Below are positions 1 to 5,797 of a DNA stretch of 7,231 nucleotides, piece by piece. Origin of the DNA: PALSA-607 sp036509315. Lineage in GTDB: Bacteria > Actinomycetota > Actinomycetes > Acidothermales > Acidothermaceae. How positions within the stretch are numbered: the first letter of the stretch is position 1; the number at the start of each line of letters is the position of its first letter. The position numbers were made by a program, and so were the translations under genes. The notes below the pieces were generated by a model, which was not told where the DNA came from, made no database searches, and worked only from the letters and a program-made list of their open reading frames with translations. The DNA is taken from positions 1-7,231 of the forward strand of contig DATCFU010000240.1 in NCBI GenBank assembly GCA_036509315.1. Reading direction: 5' to 3'.

Positions 1-126
1 CTTGTCCTGATGACGGCGCAGCGCCTCGAACAAGCCGTTGATTCCGTCACCCGGAAGACCGAAGATCGTGTCGACCCCCCAGTCGATGAGCCGGGTCACC
101 AACGACTCCGCGGCGATCTGCTTCAC
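1..126 (-). CDS. Thiamine-diphosphate-dependent enzyme (pyruvate oxidase/acetolactate synthase-like), N-terminal part
   Basis: The minus strand encodes 42 residues from a GTG start at 126 to the left edge, so the gene is partial only because the window ends. The start is set by AGGAGG at 131-136, four bases upstream. The peptide begins VKQIAAESLVTRLIDWGVD and continues with IFGLPGDGINGLFEAL. This is the typical first strand-helix unit of the Pyr (TPP_enzyme_N) domain of the pyruvate oxidase/acetolactate synthase superfamily, in which the G(L/V)PG loop lines the FAD/ThDP region. The conserved catalytic Glu of the Pyr domain lies further on and is outside the window. Family members decarboxylate 2-oxo acids such as pyruvate in the cytoplasm. 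The substrate cannot be told from this fragment. It is transcribed divergently from the oxidoreductase at 327. Confidence 0.85.
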   Translation of the reverse strand, partial: MKQIAAESLVTRLIDWGVDTIFGLPGDGINGLFEALRRHQDK

Positions 127-187
127 AACTCCTCCTCGACAGCTGACCGGCGCCGAGCACCCGCTGCAGCCCGTCCTTGTATCGTCC

Positions 188-217
188 CCCGATATTTCGG
201 GCTTACACTCTGCCCGA
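188..217 (+). promoter_or_regulatory. Overlapping inverted repeats with a possible -10 box in the divergent spacer
   Basis: In the 200-bp spacer between the divergent genes, CCCGA (188-192) can pair with TCGGG (197-201) over a 4-base loop. The same TCGGGC (197-202) can instead pair with GCCCGA (212-217) over a 9-base loop. The two stems exclude each other, and each half resembles the others as in a repeated operator. The second loop contains TACACT (204-209), which fits a mycobacterial TANNNT -10 box reading toward the oxidoreductase, with a leader of roughly 110 nt. No convincing -35 box is present. The arrangement could be an operator overlapping the promoter or chance GC pairing. The rest of the spacer (218-326) holds no gene that I can support. 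Confidence 0.3.
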
Positions 218-326
218 TGCTGTCTCACAGGCGCGCCCGCCGGTTGCCGGTAGCCGCACGGGGTAGTAGCTGCATGATCGCTAGGCACCCTTGTCGGTCT
301 GTGCAGGGTTGGGAAGGTTGCGGCAC

Positions 327-2141
327 ATGGTGGACTCCACTGACCGACACGGTGCGGATCGATCCGACCCAGCTAGGCAGAACGTGCCGGCGGGTTCGAG
401 CGTGTCACCGGATACGGTGCGCAGCTTCCGGAACGAGTTGACGGTAGGGGAGGATTCGATTGATCCGGCGACGTGGGCCGGCTCGGTGCCGGTGGCCCAC
501 GGCATCGCTCCGCGCGTTCGAATCGGGCGCAACAGGTGGTTCAACCTGTTGTGGTTGTTGCCGATCGGGTTCGTCGGACTGATCGTCGCGGTCGCGGCCG
601 CGAAGGGCCTTCGCGATACGCCCTCCGTGCAGCGGTTCATCGTCCGTTATCCCGGCACCTTGCCGGCGACGAGTGCGTCACCCAAGCCGGGGCTGCCGAT
701 CTGGGTCGGCGTGCAGCACTTCTTCAACCTGTTCTTGCTGATCTTCATCATCCGGTCAGGGGCACAGATTCTGTCGGACCACCCCCGGCTGTACTGGACC
801 CGGCACAGCACACCGGGCAAGGACTGGTTCCGGATCCAAAAGCCGGTGCCCGCCGATCCGCTGTGGACGGCGAAGAAAGACTCCATCAGCCTGCCCGGGC
901 AAGTTGGACTGCCAGGGATTCGGCACTCGATCGGCCTCGCCCGCTGGTGGCATCTGGGCACCGATGTGCTGTGGCTTCTCAATGGGCTCGTCTTCTACGT
1001 TCTGCTGTTTTCGACTGGACAATGGCGGCGGCTGGTGCCGACCAGCTGGAAGGTGTTTCCCGACGCCGCGTCGGTAGTGATCCAATACCTGTCGCTGAAC
1101 TGGCCGGTGGAAAACGGCTGGACGGCCTACAACGCCATGCAGCTGATCGCCTACTTCATCACCGTCTTCGTCGCCGCGCCGCTGGCGTTCCTCACCGGCC
1201 TGGGTATGTCACCCGCGCTGTCGACCAAGTTCAAGGCGATCAGCAAGGTGCTGAGCATTCAAACCGCGCGCTCTCTGCATTTCCTGGTATTGGTTTGGTT
1301 TCTGCTTTTCATCGTCATCCATGTCACGTTGGTGTTTACGACCGGACTGCTCCGCAACCTCAACCACATCTTCGCCGCCCGAAATGACGACAGTTGGATC
1401 GGATTTTGGATCTTCGCCGGGTCGATGATCGTCGTCATCGTCGGCTGGGTCGCGGCGACCCCATTCACCATGCGGCACCCCCGCGTTGTGCAACGAGTGG
1501 GCTTTGCGCTCATCGGCCCTACCCAGCGCCTCTTCGAACACCTCGATGCGACTCCGGGCCAGTACACCGAGAAAGACATCTCGCCCTACTTTTGGCACAA
1601 CGGCCAGTACCCAGACTCCGACGAGTACAAGGCCTTGTTCGATACCGACTTCGCCGGCTACCGACTACGCGTCGACGGGCTGGTCGACAACCCTGTCGAA
1701 CTCGACATAGCGCAACTGCGGGCACTGCCGTACCGCGAACAGATCACCCAGCACTTCTGCATCCAAGGCTGGTCAGGTATCGCCAAATGGGGTGGCGTGT
1801 CGATGCAAACGATCATCGATGTGGTGCGGCCCCAACCAGAGGCGAAGTGGGTCGTCTTCTACTCCCTCGGCGATGGCCCGGACAAAGGTATCTACTACGA
1901 CGCCCACCCGATCGAGCAGATGAGCTACCACCTCACCATGCTCGCCTACGACATGAACGGTGAGCCGTTGTCGTTCGGCCACGGTGCTCCGTTGCGGTTG
2001 CGAAACGAAACGCAACTCGGCTTCAAGCAGGTCAAGTGGATCAAGGGGGTGGAGTTCGTCGCGAACTACTCCGAGATCGGGGGCGGCTTCGGCGGCTACA
2101 ACCAAGACCATGAGTTCTTCGGCTACCGCCAATCCATCTAA
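327..2141 (+). CDS. Membrane cytochrome b561-like/molybdopterin-binding oxidoreductase fusion (sulfite oxidase superfamily)
   Basis: The product is 604 residues from ATG 327, chosen because GGGAAGG at 311-317 lies nine bases upstream; an in-frame TTG at 291 is less well placed. After a hydrophilic N-terminus of about 70 residues come six predicted membrane helices (about 76-92, 129-149, 207-231, 271-294, 314-340, 358-380). Histidines at about 131, 209, 318 and 332 lie in helices, as in di-heme cytochrome b561-type proteins. Residues about 444-588 match the oxidoreductase molybdopterin-binding domain of sulfite oxidase/MsrP-type enzymes. The motif HFCIQGWSG carries Cys478, the expected molybdenum ligand. 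No Tat or Sec signal is seen. Charged loops follow the positive-inside rule, placing both termini in the cytoplasm (inference). It probably passes electrons between the heme domain or quinone pool and the molybdenum site; the substrate is unknown. The cupin gene follows after 21 bp. Residues from about 51 on recur as a decayed copy at 5066-5143. Confidence 0.88.
   Translation: MVDSTDRHGADRSDPARQNVPAGSSVSPDTVRSFRNELTVGEDSIDPATWAGSVPVAHGIAPRVRIGRNRWFNLLWLLPIGFVGLIVAVAAAKGLRDTPSVQRFIVRYPGTLPATSASPKPGLPIWVGVQHFFNLFLLIFIIRSGAQILSDHPRLYWTRHSTPGKDWFRIQKPVPADPLWTAKKDSISLPGQVGLPGIRHSIGLARWWHLGTDVLWLLNGLVFYVLLFSTGQWRRLVPTSWKVFPDAASVVIQYLSLNWPVENGWTAYNAMQLIAYFITVFVAAPLAFLTGLGMSPALSTKFKAISKVLSIQTARSLHFLVLVWFLLFIVIHVTLVFTTGLLRNLNHIFAARNDDSWIGFWIFAGSMIVVIVGWVAATPFTMRHPRVVQRVGFALIGPTQRLFEHLDATPGQYTEKDISPYFWHNGQYPDSDEYKALFDTDFAGYRLRVDGLVDNPVELDIAQLRALPYREQITQHFCIQGWSGIAKWGGVSMQTIIDVVRPQPEAKWVVFYSLGDGPDKGIYYDAHPIEQMSYHLTMLAYDMNGEPLSFGHGAPLRLRNETQLGFKQVKWIKGVEFVANYSEIGGGFGGYNQDHEFFGYRQSI
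477..557 (+). repeat. 81-bp segment repeated at 5066-5143, copy A
   Basis: This segment within the oxidoreductase gene matches 5066-5143 in the same orientation. The first 21 bases are identical. Over the whole alignment I count five substitutions and three gapped bases, about 90% identity. The gaps total three, so the reading frame is the same in both copies. The copy contains a perfect stem, CAACAGGT (530-537) with ACCTGTTG (544-551) around a 6-base loop, and a smaller one, CCGGC/GCCGG, around TCGGT. The encoded residues lead into the first membrane helix. Confidence 0.85.
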
Positions 2142-2162
2142 GACCGACCAGGAGGGATCTCG

Positions 2163-2516
2163 ATGGAGAAATTCTCGTTGACAGCACTTGCACGCCAGCA
2201 ACTCGAAGTGGCAAAGAACACGTCCAGCGGCCGCGCCTCGCACACCGTCTACGGCGGCCACGAGCACGCGCTGCGACAAACCGTGATCGCCCTCGCCGCC
2301 GGTCAGATGCTCGACGAACACGAGAACCCAGGCGAGGCGACCATCCATGTCCTCACCGGACGGGTTCGGCTAGCCGCCGGTGACACCTCCTGGAACGGCT
2401 CGCCCGGAGACCTTCTGGTCGTACCCAACACCCGGCACACCCTGGAGGCCATCGAGGATTCCGCCGTCCTACTCACGGTCGCCAAGAACCTCTCGCCGCA
2501 AGACTCATCGAGCTAG
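2163..2516 (+). CDS. Small single-domain cupin protein
   Basis: The product is 117 residues. ATG 2163 follows AGGAGGG (2150-2156) at a good distance and starts 21 bp after the oxidoreductase stop, so the two genes are probably one operon. Cupin motif 1 is read as GQMLDEHENPGEATIHVLTG (residues 48-66) and motif 2 as GDLLVVPNTRHTLEA (82-96). Metal-ligand candidates are His53, Glu58 and His92. The usual second histidine of the HxH pair is Asn55. The family holds enzymes, isomerases and sugar or metal binders, so the fold is clear but the reaction is not. Operon position suggests support of the oxidoreductase, for example detoxifying or binding a substrate or product, but that is inference. No signal peptide is seen, so it is cytoplasmic. 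Confidence 0.85.
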   Translation: MEKFSLTALARQQLEVAKNTSSGRASHTVYGGHEHALRQTVIALAAGQMLDEHENPGEATIHVLTGRVRLAAGDTSWNGSPGDLLVVPNTRHTLEAIEDSAVLLTVAKNLSPQDSSS

Positions 2517-2688
2517 CGGACGGGCACGAAACCGAATCTTCGATGCCTCGGTATTGCGCCGGGCTCCTCCTGAACAGCGGGCCGAAGGGTGTCTTCGACG
2601 AAATGACGTCTTCCACGAGGAGTCGGTGATTTCGGCGTGGTGCACTACCAAGACTTGACCGGGGCCGTTGAATGAGGAGGCCAGCGCG

Positions 2689-2941
2689 ATGGATTGTGGC
2701 CGGCTGGACTGTCCGATGCTCGCCGAACGCCCGTACGCGATTTGTAACATGGTGATGACGGTCGACGACAAGGCGACCATCGTCGGGACCGCTCATGACC
2801 TGGTCGACCAGGCAGACCACCAGGCGATGCAACAGTTGCGTGTCCGTGCCGACGCGATCCTCAGTGGCGTCGGCACCCCTGCTCGCCCAGGAACTCCTGC
2901 TGCACTACGGAGTCGGGCAGCAGGTCATTGATGGCCAATAG
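2689..2941 (+). pseudogene. Truncated and frameshifted RibD C-terminal/pyrimidine reductase-like gene
   Basis: ATG 2689 is preceded by a strong GAGGAGG (2674-2680). The peptide includes ERPYAICNMVMTVDDKATI, then DQADHQAMQQLRVRADAILS and GVGT. This closely follows the N-terminal half of the RibD C-terminal (dihydrofolate reductase-like) fold, where pyrimidine reductases read RPY.......S.DGK.....D...L..LRA..DA...G.GT. After GVGT the original frame loses its third-position G/C preference. The frame one base along (LLAQELLLHYGVGQQVIDG, stop TAG 2939-2941) keeps it. A one-base gain in the C run at 2876-2879 explains this. Family proteins are about 220-260 residues and only about 80 remain, so the rest has been deleted. 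The relic stop overlaps the glycosylase start by 11 bp, so the junction may lie just upstream of that gene. Confidence 0.7.
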
Positions 2942-3854
2942 AGTTCTCGTCCTTCCCGTTGCCGCACCGTTTCGGCTGGACTTCACCGCTTGGGCGTTGC
3001 GACGACGGCAGACCAACGTTGTTGATCGATGGGCACGCGGTTACTACACCCGCGTTCTCGTCGGCGACGCCGGAGCCTTCACGGTCACCATTTCGCAGCT
3101 AGCGTCGGATAACGAACCCACGCTCAGCGTCACCGTAGAATCTGATCAAGAGGCCGACGGGCAGCTGCTGGTCGAGGTTCGGCTGCTCATCGAAAAGATG
3201 TTCGGGCTGACCGCCGATCTGCAGGCCTTCTACGCCATGTCCGAGCGCAACCCTGTTCTGGCGTCGCTGGTGAAGCAGTTCGCCGGCGTCCGGCCAACAC
3301 GCTTTCCCACGATCTTCGAAGCCTTGGTGAACTCCATCGCCTGCCAGCAAGTTTCGCTCGACTCAGGCATCGCAGCGCTGAACCGGCTCTCCGAGAAGTT
3401 CGGCAGGAACGTCTTCCACGCCGACATCCGGCTATGCGCCTTTCCCCGACCGGTCGACCTGGCCGAGGCGACGGAAGACTCCATTCGCGACCTCGGATTC
3501 AGTCGACAAAAGGCGAGAGCGATCAAAGAACTAGCGGTCAACGTAGCAAGCGAGCAGGTCGACCTGGTAAGCCTCGAAGACATGACCAACCAGGACATTG
3601 TCGAACGCCTCACGCAGCTCCGCGGGATCGGCCGATGGTCGTCAGAATATGTGTTGTTGAGGGGCCTCGGCAGACTTGAGACGTTCCCGGCGGACGACGT
3701 CGGAGCGCAAAACAATCTGCAACGGCTGTTCGATCTAGACCGGCGGCCAGGCTACGACGAAATCAAGGTGTTGGTCGCTCAATGGAGTCCGTACCAGGGG
3801 CTCGTATATTTTCATCTGTTGCTCGAAAAGCTTCGGCTGAAAGGCTTCGTGTAA
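2931..3854 (+). CDS. alkA: DNA-3-methyladenine glycosylase II (AlkA-like, HhH-GPD)
   Basis: The product is 307 residues from ATG 2931. The AlkA-like N-terminal domain begins almost at once (PFRLDFTAWALRRRQTNVVD, about 13-32), so an upstream start is needed; the SD is weak (CAGG 2921-2924). The HhH-GPD domain spans about 125-300. The helix-hairpin-helix is LRGIGRWSSEY (about 230-240), and PADD at 253-256 supplies the catalytic aspartate that activates water for base release. Ala-Cys-Gln-Gln at about 137-140 matches the conserved 'IxxQQVS' helix of AlkA proteins. The enzyme removes alkylated purines and pyrimidines from DNA to start base excision repair in the cytoplasm. No Ada methyltransferase or AraC-type domain is fused to it, unlike many actinobacterial AlkA proteins. 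The DUF488 gene starts two bases after its stop, suggesting co-translation. Confidence 0.9.
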   Translation: MANRVLVLPVAAPFRLDFTAWALRRRQTNVVDRWARGYYTRVLVGDAGAFTVTISQLASDNEPTLSVTVESDQEADGQLLVEVRLLIEKMFGLTADLQAFYAMSERNPVLASLVKQFAGVRPTRFPTIFEALVNSIACQQVSLDSGIAALNRLSEKFGRNVFHADIRLCAFPRPVDLAEATEDSIRDLGFSRQKARAIKELAVNVASEQVDLVSLEDMTNQDIVERLTQLRGIGRWSSEYVLLRGLGRLETFPADDVGAQNNLQRLFDLDRRPGYDEIKVLVAQWSPYQGLVYFHLLLEKLRLKGFV

Positions 3855-3856
3855 CG

Positions 3857-4378
3857 ATGACTATCTACACCGTCGGCCACTCGACTCGGGCGATCGAGGA
3901 CTTCGTCACGCTGCTGAAAGCATTCGACATCGAGACCCTTGTCGACGTTCGGACGATCGCCCGCTCTCGCCACAACCCGCAATACAACGAAGCCGAACTG
4001 GACGCGAGCCTTTCGGCGAACGGTGTCTCTTACCTTCGCCTCACCGGCCTGGGCGGGCTTCGCCACACCGCCAGCTCGTCGGTCAACAAAGCCTGGGAGA
4101 ACCTCTCCTTCCGCGGCTACGCCGACTACATGCAGACACCGGAGTTTCTCGACACTCTCGGGCAGCTGACCCGCATCGCAGCGGGGAAACGGACGGTCAT
4201 CATGTGTGCAGAGGCGGTCCCGTGGCGCTGCCACCGATCTCTGATCGGTGACGCCTTGCTGATCCGGGGCTGGTCCGTCGAAGACATCTTCACGGACAAG
4301 TCGATCAGGCCGCACCCGTTGACTGCGTTCGCCCAGGTAGCCGGCACCGCCATCACCTACCCTGCTGCGATGGGCTGA
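3857..4378 (+). CDS. DUF488 family protein
   Basis: The product is 173 residues from ATG 3857, which lies two bases after the glycosylase stop. The open frame extends upstream to 3782, but that part overlaps alkA in another frame and the DUF488 fold begins exactly at MTIYTVGHSTRAIEDF. Family hallmarks are GHS at 7-9, DVR at 30-32, the region RHNPQYN, a GLGGLR loop at 64-69 and the C-terminal MCAEAVPWRCHR (116-127) with Cys117, Cys125, His126 and Arg127. This last motif is the most conserved part and may form a catalytic or metal site. The biochemical function of DUF488 is not settled as far as I know. Coupling to AlkA suggests a part in handling damaged nucleotides or DNA, but that is inference from position. 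The SD is poor, consistent with translational coupling. Confidence 0.9.
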   Translation: MTIYTVGHSTRAIEDFVTLLKAFDIETLVDVRTIARSRHNPQYNEAELDASLSANGVSYLRLTGLGGLRHTASSSVNKAWENLSFRGYADYMQTPEFLDTLGQLTRIAAGKRTVIMCAEAVPWRCHRSLIGDALLIRGWSVEDIFTDKSIRPHPLTAFAQVAGTAITYPAAMG

Positions 4379-4451
4379 CTCACGACACGCGACCTTCCGC
4401 TACGACAACGACGGCAACCTGACTACGACGACCTACCCGAATGAGGCATAA
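4377..4451 (+). pseudogene. Possible YD/Rhs-repeat protein fragment
   Basis: Directly after the DUF488 stop, one frame reads ATFRYDNDGNLTTTTYPNEA before TAA at 4449-4451. The pattern Y-D-x-x-G-N-L-T is the signature of the YD repeat found in Rhs/wall-associated polymorphic toxins. Only one repeat unit remains, with no upstream start, so it would be a scrap of a much larger gene. One repeat of about 8 matching positions can occur by chance, so confidence is low. Confidence 0.35.
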
Positions 4452-4558
4452 ACCAACATGCTCAATACTGAGACTGGCTGCGAGAGGACAGGGGCATCCA
4501 AACGATGCGACATGGCCGACGCCGACACTGAGACGAGCGACGCCAGCCGGTCGTCTAC

Positions 4559-4956
4559 ATGGTGATTGCGATGGGCGTGGCCGGAGCGGTACTCGGCGGC
4601 TGCGTCTCACGCCTCTCCGCATCCGAGGGCGGAAGTAGTCTGCTGCCCGCCGCGGCCGCGAGCACTTTGCTCCGGTCTTGCTCACCGATGGCGAACCCCA
4701 CGAACCAACCAGAGACCGCGACCCCCGGATGCCGCCGGCGCCAGCTCAGGTCCCGATCGATGTGCAGGCCTCGTCGGCAACGGGTGATCCGAACGCGGTG
4801 CGTACGGACGGCATTGTGCAAGTGCCGTCAGCGATCCTCGTCGGCCCGGCGGCGTCCAGCGCAGCCTTGTCGCCTGACTCGGGTAGCTTGATTCAATCGA
4901 GCGAACCGGCGAAGCCGAGCCCAGCAAACACCTGCGCCAGCGTGGATAGTCACTAA
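4559..4956 (+). pseudogene. Probable frameshifted lipoprotein gene
   Basis: From ATG 4559 the frame reads MVIAMGVAGAVLGGC, a short signal-like hydrophobic stretch with an LGGC lipobox, then a Ser/Ala-rich stretch to about 4660. From about 4640 the frame two bases along takes over with strong G/C third-position bias and reads REHFAPVLLTDGEPHEP, then a Pro/Ser/Ala-rich segment ending at TAA 4954-4956. Joined, they would give a secreted lipoprotein of about 130 residues. An in-frame TAG at 4636-4638 shows that the second frame cannot start earlier. There is no SD before 4559 and no recognised domain, so this may be a broken small lipoprotein or just GC-rich open frames. The remaining bases, 4452-4558 and 4957-4984, show no gene. 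Confidence 0.35.
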
Positions 4957-4984
4957 CGCAGCCGGGTTCTCAAGGGATTGGGCC

Positions 4985-5145
4985 GTGTTGCTCGAATCTG
5001 CCGCTGCTGCTCGCTACGTCGCCTCGGTGGACCCAGCCTCCACAAAACCCGGTGCGGTTCAGTCGGCCGGCTCGGTGCCGGTGGCCAGGGCATTGCTCCG
5101 CGTTCGAATCGGGCGCAGCAGTTGGTTCAACCTGTTGGGGTTGAG
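4985..5145 (+). pseudogene. N-terminal remnant of a second molybdopterin oxidoreductase
   Basis: A GTG at 4985, preceded by AAGGGA (4972-4977), opens a frame whose residues from about 28 read AGSVPVARALLRVRIGRSSW then FNLLGL. The intact gene at 327 reads AGSVPVAHGIAPRVRIGRNR then WFNLLWLLPIG. The match is in frame, and the two gaps sum to three bases, so this looks like a duplicated or paralogous gene that was once translated. Homology stops at about 5143, just before the first membrane helix, and the rest (about 550 residues) is missing. Its end overlaps the 3' end of the convergent DUF2231 gene. Confidence 0.55.
5066..5143 (+). repeat. 78-bp segment repeated at 477-557, copy B
   Basis: This is the second copy of the segment at 477-557, with five substitutions and three gapped bases. 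In this copy the 8-bp stem of copy A is weakened (CAGCAGTT against ACCTGTTG). The stop codon of the minus-strand DUF2231 gene (5127-5129) lies inside it. Confidence 0.85.
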
Positions 5146-5723
5146 GGGGTTGGGTGCGTCTGGCCGGGCAGCACGTCTGTCTCGCTCTCGTGCCAGACCG
5201 GGTGATCGCCGGCGGTCTCGACATTGAATCCGTAGTCGTAGACGAGCGAACCGCCGAAGGTGGCGCCGACTGAGACGAGCCCGGCGACGGCCACCGAGAA
5301 CAGGGCGACGATCAATGGCGAGTGTGGGCGGCCATGAAGCGCGAGCGCGCGCAGTCCTAGCTCGACCAGCGTCAACGCCGTGGCGCTGAGCATGATGATG
5401 GCGTGTGCGTTGACGGTTCGGCGTGCTTGCGTCCCCGGCTTGCTCGAGCGTCGCCAATCAGCCCATCCCGTCAACGCCGCCAGCACCGACACCGCGGCGC
5501 CGCCGAGCACGAGCCAGGTTCCCGCGACGTACAGCTGCCGCGCCGCGCTGGGGTGGGAGTTGCGCAAGACGAGCGACAATATGTCGAAGGCCGCCGCGAA
5601 CAGGTAGGCCGTGATCGGGACGTCGGTCAGCGGCGGATGAAATGGCTTGCCGGACAGGCCACGAAGACCGCGGAATCGGCGGCCGGACATGGTCAAGGGT
5701 GGACGAAAACTGAAGTGGCGCAT
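5127..5723 (-). CDS. DUF2231 family membrane protein
   Basis: The product is 198 residues. ATG 5723 is fixed by AGGAGG (minus strand, 5728-5733), four bases upstream. Four hydrophobic segments (about 37-53, 65-87, 105-126, 136-158) predict four membrane helices, as in the DUF2231 family. The family-type segment KPFHPPLTDVPITAYLFAAA (26-45) holds His29, and His107 lies in the third segment; both are candidate heme or metal ligands. The tail VYDYGFNVETAGDHPVWH is followed by DVLPGQ, which looks like a natural family end. The last residues (THPTPSTPTG) are encoded by sequence running into the repeat copy B, so the tail may have been altered. DUF2231 proteins often sit with redox or Rieske-type genes and no activity is established here. 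It is divergent from the regulator gene and shares its promoter spacer. Confidence 0.85.
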   Translation of the reverse strand: MRHFSFRPPLTMSGRRFRGLRGLSGKPFHPPLTDVPITAYLFAAAFDILSLVLRNSHPSAARQLYVAGTWLVLGGAAVSVLAALTGWADWRRSSKPGTQARRTVNAHAIIMLSATALTLVELGLRALALHGRPHSPLIVALFSVAVAGLVSVGATFGGSLVYDYGFNVETAGDHPVWHESETDVLPGQTHPTPSTPTG

Positions 5724-5758
5724 CGTTCCTCCTTGACGGGATCCGTCGTTGCAGCCAT

Positions 5759-5786
5759 TCTAAAACTAATAAACAGTAGTCTTAGA
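5759..5786. promoter_or_regulatory. Inverted-repeat operator candidate between divergent genes
   Basis: In the 74-bp AT-rich spacer, TCTAAAACTA (5759-5768) and TAGTCTTAGA (5777-5786) form a 10-bp inverted repeat with one mismatch and an 8-bp spacer. This geometry suits a dimeric winged-helix repressor. It lies 36 bp from the DUF2231 start and 12 bp before the regulator GTG, so it could cover both promoters. TAGTCT (5777-5782) also fits a TANNNT -10 box for the regulator, whose transcript would then be nearly leaderless. The AT content contrasts sharply with the flanks. Confidence 0.6.
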
Positions 5787-5797
5787 GCACCCCGGCG

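Noticed and set aside
10..441. 143-residue plus-strand open frame across the left spacer
   Set aside because: It overlaps the convincing minus-strand TPP enzyme start and the oxidoreductase start, is Arg-rich and has no recognisable motif; it is a shadow frame of GC-rich DNA.
473..1387. 304-residue plus-strand frame inside the oxidoreductase gene
   Set aside because: It is an Arg/Ala-rich frame overlapping the clear membrane protein, with no domain or start signal.
1773..2348. 191-residue minus-strand frame opposite the oxidoreductase and cupin genes
   Set aside because: It is the antisense of two well-supported genes and has no SD or family features.
2517..2688. Short stretches with coding-like third positions, for example one ending GVVHYQDLTGAVE before TGA at about 2674
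   Set aside because: The stretch is too short, has no start or SD, and I do not recognise a family; it may be another relic but cannot be supported.
2473..2832. Minus-strand frame opposite the RibD-type relic
   Set aside because: The plus strand carries family-specific residues and an SD; the minus frame is explained as its antisense shadow.
5100..5125. GTTCGAATC resembling a tRNA T-loop in the repeat, which would suggest an attachment site
   Set aside because: The flanking bases do not form a T stem and no other tRNA arms are present; the match is explained by the codons for VRIGR.
5059..5457. 132-residue minus-strand frame inside the DUF2231 gene
   Set aside because: It overlaps DUF2231 in another frame, is Arg-rich and has no SD or motif.
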